This document shows positions 1 through 6,806 of a stretch of DNA of 7,208 nt, piece after piece. Below the pieces are notes generated by a model, which searched no databases, was not told the origin of the DNA, and saw only the letters and a list, made by a program, of their open reading frames with translations. Source of the DNA: Nitrospira sp. (lineage in GTDB: Bacteria > UBA9089 > CG2-30-40-21 > SBAY01); the NCBI GenBank assembly GCA_005239945.1, contig SBAY01000188.1:1-7208 (forward strand), in the 5' to 3' direction. Each line of letters starts with the position of its first letter. Within the stretch, counting starts at the first letter, position 1. The translations under genes and the position numbers were made by a program.

Positions 1-113
1 CTATATTATATAGTATGTGTCATATGGCACAACATAAAGGGTAAAATCCGGTCTGGTTCAAATAGTAAAGTGTTACCCACAAATTTTACACGCACCCTTG
101 GGCATAAAAAAAC

Positions 114-141
114 TTGACTTTGCATTAAAATTTTATATAAT
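114..141 (+). promoter_or_regulatory. Sigma70-type promoter at the edge of the helicase remnant
   Basis: A -35 box TTGACT (114-119) and a perfect -10 box TATAAT (136-141) are separated by 16 bp, so transcription would start near 148. This is almost exactly where helicase homology begins (about 150). The promoter could drive the whole + strand run to 6411, because no later gap is long enough to hold an obvious second promoter. The surrounding DNA is very AT-rich, which raises the chance of a fortuitous match, but both boxes and the spacing are close to consensus. It may be the original operon promoter, now fused to an internal part of the first gene by a deletion. Confidence 0.6.
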
Positions 142-149
142 ATTACATA

Positions 150-941
150 GACAGAGAGACTCTTGATTACCTTGCTGGGAACGAATCTTTAGGTATCAAA
201 AGCAAACTTCAGGAATGGGGTCTGACAGTAACCAGAATTCACGATGGGATGAGAAATGGTGACCGGGATTCCAAAGGAACAAGAATCTATGCTGAGCGGG
301 AATTCAGAGAGGAATCCCAGGTGCTTGTGGCTACAGAATCCGCAGGCGAAGGAATAAACCTCCAATTCTGCTGGTTGATGATGATAAATTACGATATCCC
401 ATGGAACCCCGTGCGACTTGAACAGTGTATGGGACGCATTCACCGTTACGGTCAGGAACACGATTGTTTGATATTCAAAATGACCATTGGAGATATTACC
501 CATCTTGGAAGGACTTGGGTATTGCCACACCCAGAAAGAACACAGTTCAGCAGGATGGTAAGAGATGATGAGATTGAAAGAATAGCAATGGATAAGGCAG
601 TGGAACACGAGCGTAGCCGTGGTTGGCAACCAGAAGATGTGTCTGCGGAAGACAGAGGGTTTGACATATTATCCAGAAATCCTGTAAGTGGTGATGTTAG
701 ATTCATAGAAGTAAAAGGTAGAGCAGCAATAGGCGAGATAGCCCATACTAAAAATGAATATGAAACCGCATCCCGACTTAGAAAAGACTTCTGGTTATAT
801 GTTGTTTTCAACTGTGCCTTTACACCTGAACTTCATCTTATCCAAGACCCGGTTCAGCTTGGATGGAAGCCGATTGTAAAGATAAACCATTACCATGTAG
901 ACGCGGAAGTAATATTACAGAAAGGAATGAAAAATGAATAA
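150..941 (+). pseudogene. Remnant of SNF2-type helicase with C-terminal DUF3883 domain
   Basis: The frame is open from 141 (stop at 138-140), and helicase-like sequence begins near 150 (RETLDYL, then KLQEWGLTVTRIHDGM), well before the first ATG at 249. Visible motifs of the second RecA-like lobe are motif V (ATESAGEGINLQ) and motif VI (GRIHRYGQEHDCLIF, ending near 476). From about 490 the sequence matches the far C-terminus of such proteins: WVLPHPER, RDDEIERIA, then DUF3883 with RGFDI and FIEVKGR (702-722), which resembles a PD-(D/E)XK core, and WLYVVFNCA. Family members are roughly 900-1100 aa and have several hundred residues between motif VI and that C-terminal block. So both the N-terminal lobe with Walker A/B and a central segment are missing. 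ATP hydrolysis is not possible from what remains, though a 230-aa product starting at 249 could be made. In intact systems the enzyme would translocate on DNA in an anti-phage methylase/helicase module. The DNA is visibly richer in GC than the two genes that follow. Confidence 0.8.
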
Positions 942-993
942 AGCTAGTGTTAAAAATTCTCTGAAAGAACACTGTGGAGGTAACAATGAATAA
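934..993 (+). CDS. Possible 19-codon ORF bridging helicase remnant and TrlF-like gene
   Basis: An ATG at 934 overlaps the helicase stop (939-941) and follows AAGGA (922-926) at a good distance. The frame encodes MNKASVKNSLKEHCGGNNE and stops at 991-993, just past the next gene's start at 986. It could be the severed beginning of the gene that originally followed the helicase. It could also be a leader peptide whose translation couples the two neighbours. I do not recognise the peptide. Its small size means it may not be a real gene; the well-placed ribosome binding site is the main support. Confidence 0.3.
   Translation: MNKASVKNSLKEHCGGNNE
976..980 (+). promoter_or_regulatory. GGAGG ribosome binding site fixing the TrlF-like start at 986
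   Basis: GGAGG lies 5 bp before ATG 986. The longer frame from GTG 974 would place this motif inside the coding sequence and has no good site of its own, so 986 is preferred. Confidence 0.85.
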
Positions 994-3694
994 TGATAAT
1001 TATATTGGGGCAGAATGGATTAGAGTTGATATGCACCTGCATTCACCCGGGGTAGAGAGTTTTAATCTTCCATCCGGTATTAATCTTAATTCCAAAGAAG
1101 ATAAAAATAACATTATAGCAGAGTACATTGAAAAATTAAGACAAGCAAATATAAAAGTTGCCGCTATTACTGATTACAACGGAATTAGAAGCGAATGGTT
1201 TATCCCTATAAGAGATATGGCAAAAGAAGAAGGGATTTTTATCTTACCGGGCTCAGAACTATCCATCTCATTAGCTGGTGGTAAATATGGACTTCACCTG
1301 ATTGCCATTTTTGAGGACACAATAGATATATCTGGGTTTAATACTTTTCTCCACAGCCTTGATAAAAATCCACAGGTACCTCTTGTAGATAATAGAACCC
1401 ATCGTGACCTTGATTCAAACTTTGAGCTTGAAGGGTTGGTTAAAAGAATAAGAGAAAAATATAACTGCCTGATAATTTTTGCTCACCCAGAGGAAGATAA
1501 GGGTCTCCTTAAAACTTTCTCTCCAAAAGAAGCAGCTAAGTATATCTCAACTATTAAACCTGATGCATTAGAATATTTTTCAGATGACTGGAAAAATAAA
1601 TTAATTAGCACAAACGAAATAGATAATGGTTTACTTGATAAAATGACAATACTTGAAAACTCAGACCCTAAATCTATTGATGAGATTGGAAATAAATTAA
1701 GAAATGGAAAATCAAGGGCGACTTATATTAAATTAAGCGATTTTTCGCTCCCCTCTTTAAAACTTGCTCTCCATGACCCTGAAGTAAGGGTAAAACTTTA
1801 TGAACCACCTAAAATGTTTCACAGCAGGATTACAAGAATCACTATTGATGGAACCACTTTCCTGAAAGATGTGAACCTGAGACTGAGTCCTGAGCTTAAT
1901 ACATTCATCGGTGGTAGAGGTGTTGGAAAGTTAGCAATAATAGAGTCAATAAGATATTGCCTTGACCTCCCGATATATGCTGAAAGCTCACAAAAGATTG
2001 ATTTTGTTTCAGCAGTAGTAGGAAGTGGAGGTGAGATTTCTGTGGAAATTGATAAATATTATGGACAAAGGCAAACTTCATATAAAGCCAAAAGGATAAT
2101 CGGTAAAGAACCAGAAGTTTATGATGAAAATGGTGAAAAATTACATCTAATCCCTGCAGAAATATTTGAAAGAGAAAAAAATCCAATAATCATCGGCCAG
2201 AAAGAACTTTATGTTATATCTCAGGATGAAAAGTTTCTTTTGCAACTGATAGACCAATTTATAGGCGATAAGATAAAAGCAAGGCAAAAAGAATTTGAAG
2301 AATTAAAAATCAGACTAAGTGAAAATGGAAAAAAGATTATAGATTTAGAAAAACAGCTTGCTAAAAAAGATGAATATGAGCAGCAACTTAAATCAATAGA
2401 ATCTAAAATCAAAGATTACGAAAAGCTCGGGGTTGCTAAAAAGTTAGAAAGATATCCACAAATTGTGGAAGATAACGAAAAAATTATTTCCGCAGACAAT
2501 AAAATCCAAGAATTGATCCAGAATATCGAAAATGCCATAAATCAATCAAAGCAAGAGGTGTCAGAAATAATTTCATCACTAAAAAGAGGAAAAAGTGAAA
2601 AGAAAGGCATCCTTGAGGAATTAGCAAAGGAATTTGAAGGTATAAAAAGCTCAATAGAACAGGTTCAAATTGTGGCAGAGTTAAATAGAATTTATCAAAC
2701 AAAAATTAAGGAAATCATTAAAAATTGGAATGTTGAAAAAGATAGGTCAGAAAAGGAAATAGAAGATGTTAAAAGGAAATTAGGTGAAGAAAAACTTCAA
2801 CCAGAAAAGTTTGAGGAAATTACAAGACAGAAGGCTCGGACGGAATCGCTGCTAAAGGAATTTAATAAATATGAACAACAGCTTGAATCTGTGAAAGAAG
2901 AAAGAGAGAACATTAAGGGAAAGATTAAAAATGTAAGGTACGACCTATTTAAAGTGAGAGAAAGTGAAATCCGTGAAATTAACCAGAAACTTAAGGGAAA
3001 GGTTAGAATAAGTGTGGTTTATGAAGGGGAAAGAAAAGGATTTAAGAAATACCTCTCTAACTTTTTACAAGGTTCAGGATTATATAAAGAAACGATTGAT
3101 TCTATTGTAGAGGCAAAAGGTCTTACAATTGATGGAGTTTTGATCAGTGATTTTATTGTTAATGGGAAAGAAAAGATTATGGATAAATTTAACCTCACCG
3201 ATAAAATGGCTGAAAGATTAATTGAATATCTTAAAGACAAAAACAAACTATTTGAACTTGAAACACTTTTTTCAGAAGATTTAATAGAAATTGAATTAGA
3301 TGTTGAAGGAAAATTTACTCCTTTGACTAAACTCTCTCCAGGGCAAAAGGCAACCGCCTTACTTCTTTTAATGTTCACAATGGAAGACAGAATCCTCATC
3401 CTTGACCAGCCAGAAGAAGACCTTGATAATCGTTTTATCTATGAAGATGTTGTTCATATATTAAGAAGCCTTAAGGGTAAAAGGCAAATTATAAGCGCTA
3501 CGCATAACGCTAACATCCCAGTAATTGGTGATTCGGAATTAATCGTTGTTTTAGATAAAAAAGAAGAGCAGTGTAAATTAATTGACAAAGGTTCAATTGA
3601 TAAACAAAGCATTAAAGAATATGTCAAAAGAATTATGGAAGGTGGCGAAGAAGCATTCAGAAGAAGGGCAGAAAAATATGGAGGAATAATATGA
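986..3694 (+). CDS. TrlF-like protein: PHP phosphoesterase domain fused to SMC-like AAA/ABC ATPase
   Basis: Predicted cytosolic protein of 902 aa (start 986, supported by GGAGG at 976). Residues 1-260 form a PHP domain of the metal-dependent phosphoesterase/nuclease type: D15-M-H17-L-H19, AITDYN (D63), GSE (E91), GLHLI (H104) and FAHPEE (H167). An SMC/Rad50-like ATPase follows, split by a charged coiled coil at about 425-665. It has a Walker A-like GGRGVGKLA (309-317), ABC signature LSPGQK (783-788), Walker B ILILDQPEEDLD (803-814) and H-loop SATHNAN (H840). Order and motifs match the TrlF family of AAA-like ATPases, which sits in defence-type neighbourhoods. By analogy it may sense a nucleic-acid structure through the ATPase and cleave through PHP. 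That role is inference. Walker A has Leu316 where Ser/Thr should bind Mg, one base away from a Ser codon. The last expected PHP metal site reads SDPKS (226-230), where many PHP proteins have D-x-H. The stop overlaps the next gene by 4 bp (ATGA), implying translational coupling. The gene is intact otherwise and more AT-rich than the helicase remnant. Confidence 0.85.
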   Translation: MNNDNYIGAEWIRVDMHLHSPGVESFNLPSGINLNSKEDKNNIIAEYIEKLRQANIKVAAITDYNGIRSEWFIPIRDMAKEEGIFILPGSELSISLAGGKYGLHLIAIFEDTIDISGFNTFLHSLDKNPQVPLVDNRTHRDLDSNFELEGLVKRIREKYNCLIIFAHPEEDKGLLKTFSPKEAAKYISTIKPDALEYFSDDWKNKLISTNEIDNGLLDKMTILENSDPKSIDEIGNKLRNGKSRATYIKLSDFSLPSLKLALHDPEVRVKLYEPPKMFHSRITRITIDGTTFLKDVNLRLSPELNTFIGGRGVGKLAIIESIRYCLDLPIYAESSQKIDFVSAVVGSGGEISVEIDKYYGQRQTSYKAKRIIGKEPEVYDENGEKLHLIPAEIFEREKNPIIIGQKELYVISQDEKFLLQLIDQFIGDKIKARQKEFEELKIRLSENGKKIIDLEKQLAKKDEYEQQLKSIESKIKDYEKLGVAKKLERYPQIVEDNEKIISADNKIQELIQNIENAINQSKQEVSEIISSLKRGKSEKKGILEELAKEFEGIKSSIEQVQIVAELNRIYQTKIKEIIKNWNVEKDRSEKEIEDVKRKLGEEKLQPEKFEEITRQKARTESLLKEFNKYEQQLESVKEERENIKGKIKNVRYDLFKVRESEIREINQKLKGKVRISVVYEGERKGFKKYLSNFLQGSGLYKETIDSIVEAKGLTIDGVLISDFIVNGKEKIMDKFNLTDKMAERLIEYLKDKNKLFELETLFSEDLIEIELDVEGKFTPLTKLSPGQKATALLLLMFTMEDRILILDQPEEDLDNRFIYEDVVHILRSLKGKRQIISATHNANIPVIGDSELIVVLDKKEEQCKLIDKGSIDKQSIKEYVKRIMEGGEEAFRRRAEKYGGII

Positions 3695-4842
3695 ATGAAT
3701 TTGAATTGAAAGAAAGAATCTTAAAAGGTGAGGGTTTACATACAGATTTTAAAGAATCTTTCACTAATAATGAAGATATCGCTAAATCTATTGTTTGCTT
3801 TGCTAATACTGATGGAGGGCAAATCGTAGTAGGAGTTAACGACAACGGTGAAATTGTTGGGATAGAGAATATTGATGAACTTACAAGAAAAATTGATGAT
3901 GTTGCTTATAATAGGTGTGAACCACTCATTACTATTGTTTTAGAAACACTTTCTGTTGAGAATAAAACAATGCTTATTATAGGTGTTCCCAAAGGAGACC
4001 AGCGGCCTTATAGAACTGCAAGTGGTCTCTACTATATTAGAAGTGCTAACCGATGCAGACAGGCATCAAGGGAAGAACTTTTAAGGTTATTTCAGGCTAC
4101 TGAAAGCATTTATTATGATGAAACTGAAATTTCAAGAGCATCCCTTAAAGATATTGATATGGATTATGCTAAAAAATTTTTAGAAAGGTACTTTGACTTA
4201 AAAGTAGAAGATAAAGATTTAATTCGCTATTTAATTAATATAAAGGTTCTTTCTAAGAATGAGAAACCAACTCTTGCTGAGATTTTATTTTTTGGAGAAA
4301 ATCCTCAGCATTACATACCCCACGGAAGAATTTCAGCTGCCTATATAGAGGGAGAAGATATTTCAATTCCACCATCTGATGGGAAGAATTTTGAAGGCAC
4401 GGTCCCTAGAATATTTGAAGATTGCATGCGATTTTTAAAGGTCTATGTTAAAGAGAAGCATATTATTAAGGGACTTGAACCTGAAAAATATCCTGAAATT
4501 GAAGATTTTGTTTTAAGAGAAGCACTGGTTAATGCAATAGCCCATAGAGACTATACTATAAGCGCTCCTGTAAGAATATTGATATTCAATAATAGAATAG
4601 AATTTCATACACCTGGTAAACTTCCAAACACCGTAACCATTGAAAATATGAAGATAGGTGGAGCCCATGTATTGAGAAACCCGACAATTTATAATTTACT
4701 TGGTAAAATGGGATTAGTAACAGACATTGGTAGTGGAATAAGAAGAATAATAGAATCAGTAAAGAAAACCGTTGGTCATGATGTAAACCTCGAAGTTACT
4801 GAAAGCGAATTTATTTTAACTATACCAAGAAAAGAAGGATGA
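3691..4842 (+). CDS. AlbA_2 (Schlafen-type) domain protein with C-terminal ATPase-like domain
   Basis: Intact 383-aa protein with GGAGG (3680-3684) 6 bp before its ATG, overlapping the TrlF-like stop by 4 bp. The N-terminal AlbA_2 domain covers about residues 5-130: HTDFKES (17-23), FANTDGGQIVVGV (37-49), a YYIR..NRCR segment and ASREEL. This fold is related to the nucleic-acid-binding region of Schlafen proteins. The C-terminal half carries the divergent histidine-kinase-like ATPase region often found in these proteins: LREALVNAIAHRDY (275-288, with E277 and N281), IEFHTPGKLP (303-312) and TDIGSGIRR (344-352). Such proteins are usually annotated as ATP-binding or putative transcriptional regulators, and some take part in defence modules. 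Coupling to the TrlF-like gene suggests the two act together, perhaps as sensor or regulator plus effector. This is inference from position. The next reading frame (methylase start) begins 3 bp after its stop, so it sits inside the operon rather than beside it. Confidence 0.88.
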   Translation: MNEFELKERILKGEGLHTDFKESFTNNEDIAKSIVCFANTDGGQIVVGVNDNGEIVGIENIDELTRKIDDVAYNRCEPLITIVLETLSVENKTMLIIGVPKGDQRPYRTASGLYYIRSANRCRQASREELLRLFQATESIYYDETEISRASLKDIDMDYAKKFLERYFDLKVEDKDLIRYLINIKVLSKNEKPTLAEILFFGENPQHYIPHGRISAAYIEGEDISIPPSDGKNFEGTVPRIFEDCMRFLKVYVKEKHIIKGLEPEKYPEIEDFVLREALVNAIAHRDYTISAPVRILIFNNRIEFHTPGKLPNTVTIENMKIGGAHVLRNPTIYNLLGKMGLVTDIGSGIRRIIESVKKTVGHDVNLEVTESEFILTIPRKEG

Positions 4843-4845
4843 TTT

Positions 4846-5630
4846 ATGAATAAATACTGTAAGCGGCTAATTGAAGTTGATTTGCCGATAAAGTGGAAAC
4901 TGCCTCTGGTAAGAAAATAGAACTAAAAGAATACCTTGAACATGTCTGGGCTGCAGTGGCAAGAGAATCCTTAAATATGATTTTTGCAGGAGCAGATGCA
5001 AGTGGATTTGAGGAAAATAGCCGTCTCACTGTCCTCTGGCTCTGGACACTGCGAAGTGAGGTAAGTGGTAGGTCGAATGTGGTTGATGGAGAATTATTTG
5101 AGGAAGAGATGGAAGAAGAGGTCTCAACAAAAAACACCCATATTCCATCTACTACATACCGCCTACCAAAAGACTTTTTACTGGAATACGATGCTGTCAG
5201 AAAAATAGCTCAAGGACTTGGCGCTCATCTGAAAGTATTAGGTGGTCCTGGAGGTATAGTGGAGGTTAAAGGAGATAAAGCACGGCTTGTCTCTGTTGGT
5301 GAAAGATATAAGGCTCTCTTTGGAAAAGATAAAAAGGCAATACCCCAACGAAAAAAGAAGTCTGAACAGCTAACATTGTTTGAGATGCCAGAAGAAGAGA
5401 TTCTACCCATTACAAGAAAGACTGTGCTCGATAGACTGCATCAGGCAATGCTTCTTTTTGCAGACGGTCGTGGTGAAGCATTAAGGCGATTTATTGTAGA
5501 CGAAGGGGTAGGAAATGATGACAGATTCTGGCGATTAGCTCAATCGCTCTCTGCTCTTTATCCGCCGCATACAGATGAAAAACGCTGGGTAGATGGTGTA
5601 TTGGCAAAGAAAAAGAGTTTTGGTTTTTAG
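4846..5630 (+). pseudogene. DUF1156 adenine-specific DNA methylase with large out-of-frame internal deletion
   Basis: ATG 4846 follows GAAGGA (4834-4839) and encodes MNKYCKRLIEVDLPIK, the characteristic start of DUF1156 methylases (COG1743 type). After codon 16 the homology jumps frame at about 4893. From there VETASGKKIELKEYLEHVW and the rest to 5630 match the C-terminal quarter of the same family: RLTVLWLWTL, LEYDAVRKIAQGLGAHL, QLTLFE, KTVLDRLHQAMLLFADGR, FWRLAQSLSALYP and ending GVLAKKKSFGF. The original frame stops at 4918-4920. Full members are roughly 900-1000 aa, so about 650-700 codons are gone, including the catalytic DPPY-type motif and the SAM-binding region. No methylation activity can remain. 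A 245-aa C-terminal fragment could start at GTG 4893, but no good ribosome binding site precedes it. In intact systems this enzyme marks host DNA beside a helicase and a DUF499 ATPase; neither a DUF499 gene nor an intact helicase is present here. Confidence 0.88.
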
Positions 5631-5642
5631 GAGAAAATAACT

Positions 5643-5858
5643 ATGGAACTTGATAAAAGAAATATTGAAGTTTTAGATGAGAAAATGGCTGATATTTTGA
5701 GAGAAAAAACACCACAGCAAAGACTAACTATTAGTTTCAATTTGTGGAGTTTTGCAAGGCAACAATTGACAAATTATTTATCTTCCTTACATCCAGACTG
5801 GGATGAAAAAAAGATTAAATATGAAGTAGCAAGGAGGTTATCCCATGGAGCAATATGA
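5643..5858 (+). CDS. Small protein paired with nucleotidyltransferase, antitoxin-like
   Basis: 71-aa soluble, charged, probably helical protein without cysteine, signal peptide or membrane segment. AGGAG (5629-5633), which overlaps the stop of the methylase remnant, lies 9 bp before ATG 5643. The core is TPQQRLTISFNLWSFARQQL, then HPDW and the ending VARRLSHGAI. I recognise this general pattern (TPxERL...HPxW...ARRxxHG) from short proteins encoded directly before nucleotidyltransferase genes, some annotated as antitoxin-like (Rv0078B-related). Its last 14 bp overlap the next gene, so synthesis is very likely coupled. Likely role, by inference: partner or antitoxin of the nucleotidyltransferase. 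It is too small for a confident assignment from sequence alone. Confidence 0.7.
   Translation: MELDKRNIEVLDEKMADILREKTPQQRLTISFNLWSFARQQLTNYLSSLHPDWDEKKIKYEVARRLSHGAI
5833..5837 (+). promoter_or_regulatory. GGAGG ribosome binding site for the nucleotidyltransferase
   Basis: GGAGG sits inside the end of the 71-aa gene, 7 bp before ATG 5845. It supports the overlapping start and a coupled pair. Confidence 0.8.
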
Positions 5859-6411
5859 GTTAATTAAACATTTGGTAAGTGTATTTGATTCACTTGGCAT
5901 TCAATATCTTATAACAGGTTCCATGGCTTCCATATTTTATGGGGAACCGAGATTTACCAATGATATTGATGTAGTAACAGATATCGGAGAACATCATATT
6001 TCAGGGTTGCTGAGATTGTTTCCTTCGGATGAATTTTATATAAGCGAAGAGGCAATAAGAGATGCAATACAGCATAAATACCAGTTCAATATTATACATC
6101 CTGCCTCTGGCTTAAAAATAGATATTATTATCTGTAAAAAAGATGCCTTTGACAACAGCCGTTTTGAGAGAATAAAAAGAAGCTTTCCAATAGAAGATAC
6201 GCCGGCTAATTTTGCTTCTCCTGAAGATGTGATAATTATGAAAATGCGCTATTATAAAGAAGGAGAATCGGAAAAGCACCTTAGAGATATTACCGGTATG
6301 CTGAAAATATCTGGTGATATAATTGATAGAGGTTACATTGAGAGATGGGCTAAGAAATTTGATGTTGATGATATATGGAATGCTATTTTGGAAAAATTAG
6401 AAAACAAATAG
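5845..6411 (+). CDS. MNT-like nucleotidyltransferase, possible toxin
   Basis: 188-aa intact protein of the DNA polymerase beta-like nucleotidyltransferase superfamily. It carries the expected active site: GSMAS (G25-S26), then FTNDIDVV with D40 and D42, and a third carboxylate in LKIDIII (D93). The C-terminal block ASPEDVIIMKMRYYKEG followed by EKHLRDI is typical of the DUF6036/AbiEii-like group. Family enzymes transfer nucleotides onto tRNA or proteins, and several act as toxins of toxin-antitoxin or abortive-infection modules. The target here cannot be read from sequence. The gene overlaps the upstream 71-aa gene by 14 bp, fitting a two-component module at the end of the operon. All three carboxylates are present, so it is probably active. 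No convincing terminator follows. Confidence 0.85.
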   Translation: MEQYELIKHLVSVFDSLGIQYLITGSMASIFYGEPRFTNDIDVVTDIGEHHISGLLRLFPSDEFYISEEAIRDAIQHKYQFNIIHPASGLKIDIIICKKDAFDNSRFERIKRSFPIEDTPANFASPEDVIIMKMRYYKEGESEKHLRDITGMLKISGDIIDRGYIERWAKKFDVDDIWNAILEKLENK

Positions 6412-6450
6412 GAAAGGGATGGCTTCCTCTAATTCTTTGCAATAAGGGTA

Positions 6451-6666
6451 TTTTTAAACTTCAAATGCAGTGTGCGAAAATTGTCCATAAATAGGAGCCA
6501 TTTTGAATGATTTTTCAAACCTATATAGGAAGGAACAAAAGAGAGTGATACTAGCTCACCGCCAGCAGTCGCCCTCTTTTGTTCCTTCCGATTTGTGTTT
6601 GAAAAATCGTTCAAAATGGCTCCTATTGTTAGACAACTTTCAAACCATCTCCTTGAAATTCAAAAA
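6451..6666. repeat. 216-bp foldback element (long imperfect inverted repeat)
   Basis: Two arms pair without gaps around a centre near 6558. The outer 39 bp (6451-6489 with 6628-6666) match at about 25 of 39 positions. The next 31 bp (6490-6520 with 6597-6627, containing AATAGGAGCCATTTTGAA) match at 30 of 31. After a 7/7-base unpaired stretch, 16 bp (6528-6543 with 6574-6589, GGAAGGAACAAAAGAG) match perfectly, leaving a 30-base GC-richer loop. The symmetry explains why both strands encode spurious peptides starting MNDFSN. No protein gene is visible. Possible identities are a MITE or other non-autonomous mobile element, or two head-to-head copies of a short repeat. It would also form a very strong RNA hairpin after the nucleotidyltransferase gene and might limit read-through, but it lacks the U-tract of an intrinsic terminator. 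Confidence 0.85.
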
Positions 6667-6699
6667 TGAAATTTATCACCCAATACAAACACGATAATG

Positions 6700-6806
6700 T
6701 AATAGTCGCAGGCTCGGACACAATTTGCGTCCTCGCACTGCTCCCTTTACTTCATCGCACACTTTCAGCGTGGGAGTTTCCCCCTGCCAGTCTCATCGGC
6801 AGAGTT
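6700..6806 (-). ncRNA. Candidate structured RNA on the minus strand
   Basis: Read on the minus strand, four hairpins follow one another. CTGCC/GGCAG has a 9-nt loop (6784-6802, extendable to 7 bp with one G-U). GGGGG-AAA-CTCCC (6772-6784) has one G-U. CACGC-TGAAA-GTGTG (6758-6772) has one G-U. GGACGC-AAATT-GTGTCC (6716-6732) has one G-U, inside an outer GCAG/CTGC pair (6738-6741 with 6708-6711). In three hairpins, and in the extension of the first, the G-U pairs would be A-C mismatches on the + strand, so a minus-strand transcript is favoured. The segment is GC-richer than its surroundings and has no convincing ORF in either direction. The class is unknown. An omega-RNA (HEARO type) left by a transposon is one guess, and no nuclease gene is in the window. 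The 5' part could extend to about 6868. Confidence 0.4.

Noticed and set aside
1..30. Short palindromes CTATATTATATAG (1-13) and GTGTCATATGGCAC (17-30) as operator or element ends
   Set aside because: They are short, AT-rich or imperfect, and there is no matching partner elsewhere in the window to support a function.
974..985. GTG start at 974 for the TrlF-like gene
   Set aside because: The GGAGG motif at 976-980 would be inside the coding region and is ideally placed for ATG 986.
189..3845. Several minus-strand ORFs of 60-146 codons under the helicase, TrlF-like and AlbA_2 genes
   Set aside because: They lie antisense to recognisable protein domains, show low-complexity hydrophobic or Ser/Leu-rich sequences and have no ribosome binding sites or family resemblance.
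4893..4920. Programmed -1 frameshift rescuing the methylase at AGA AAA TAG
   Set aside because: A shift at 4915-4917 would reach the right frame, but there is no proper slippery heptamer, and about 650-700 codons including the catalytic core are missing anyway.
6410..6440. Intrinsic terminator after the nucleotidyltransferase (AGGAA ... TTCCT)
   Set aside because: The stem is only 5-6 bp with a bulge and is followed by a broken T run.
6429..6697. Two opposite ORFs of 61 and 64 codons, both beginning MNDFSN
   Set aside because: They mirror each other because of the inverted repeat; no ribosome binding site or independent coding signal is seen.
6776..6800. Hammerhead ribozyme-like string on the minus strand (CCGATGAG ... 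GAAAC)
   Set aside because: It deviates from CUGAUGAG, and no proper stem II with CGAAAC or cleavage-site stem can be drawn.
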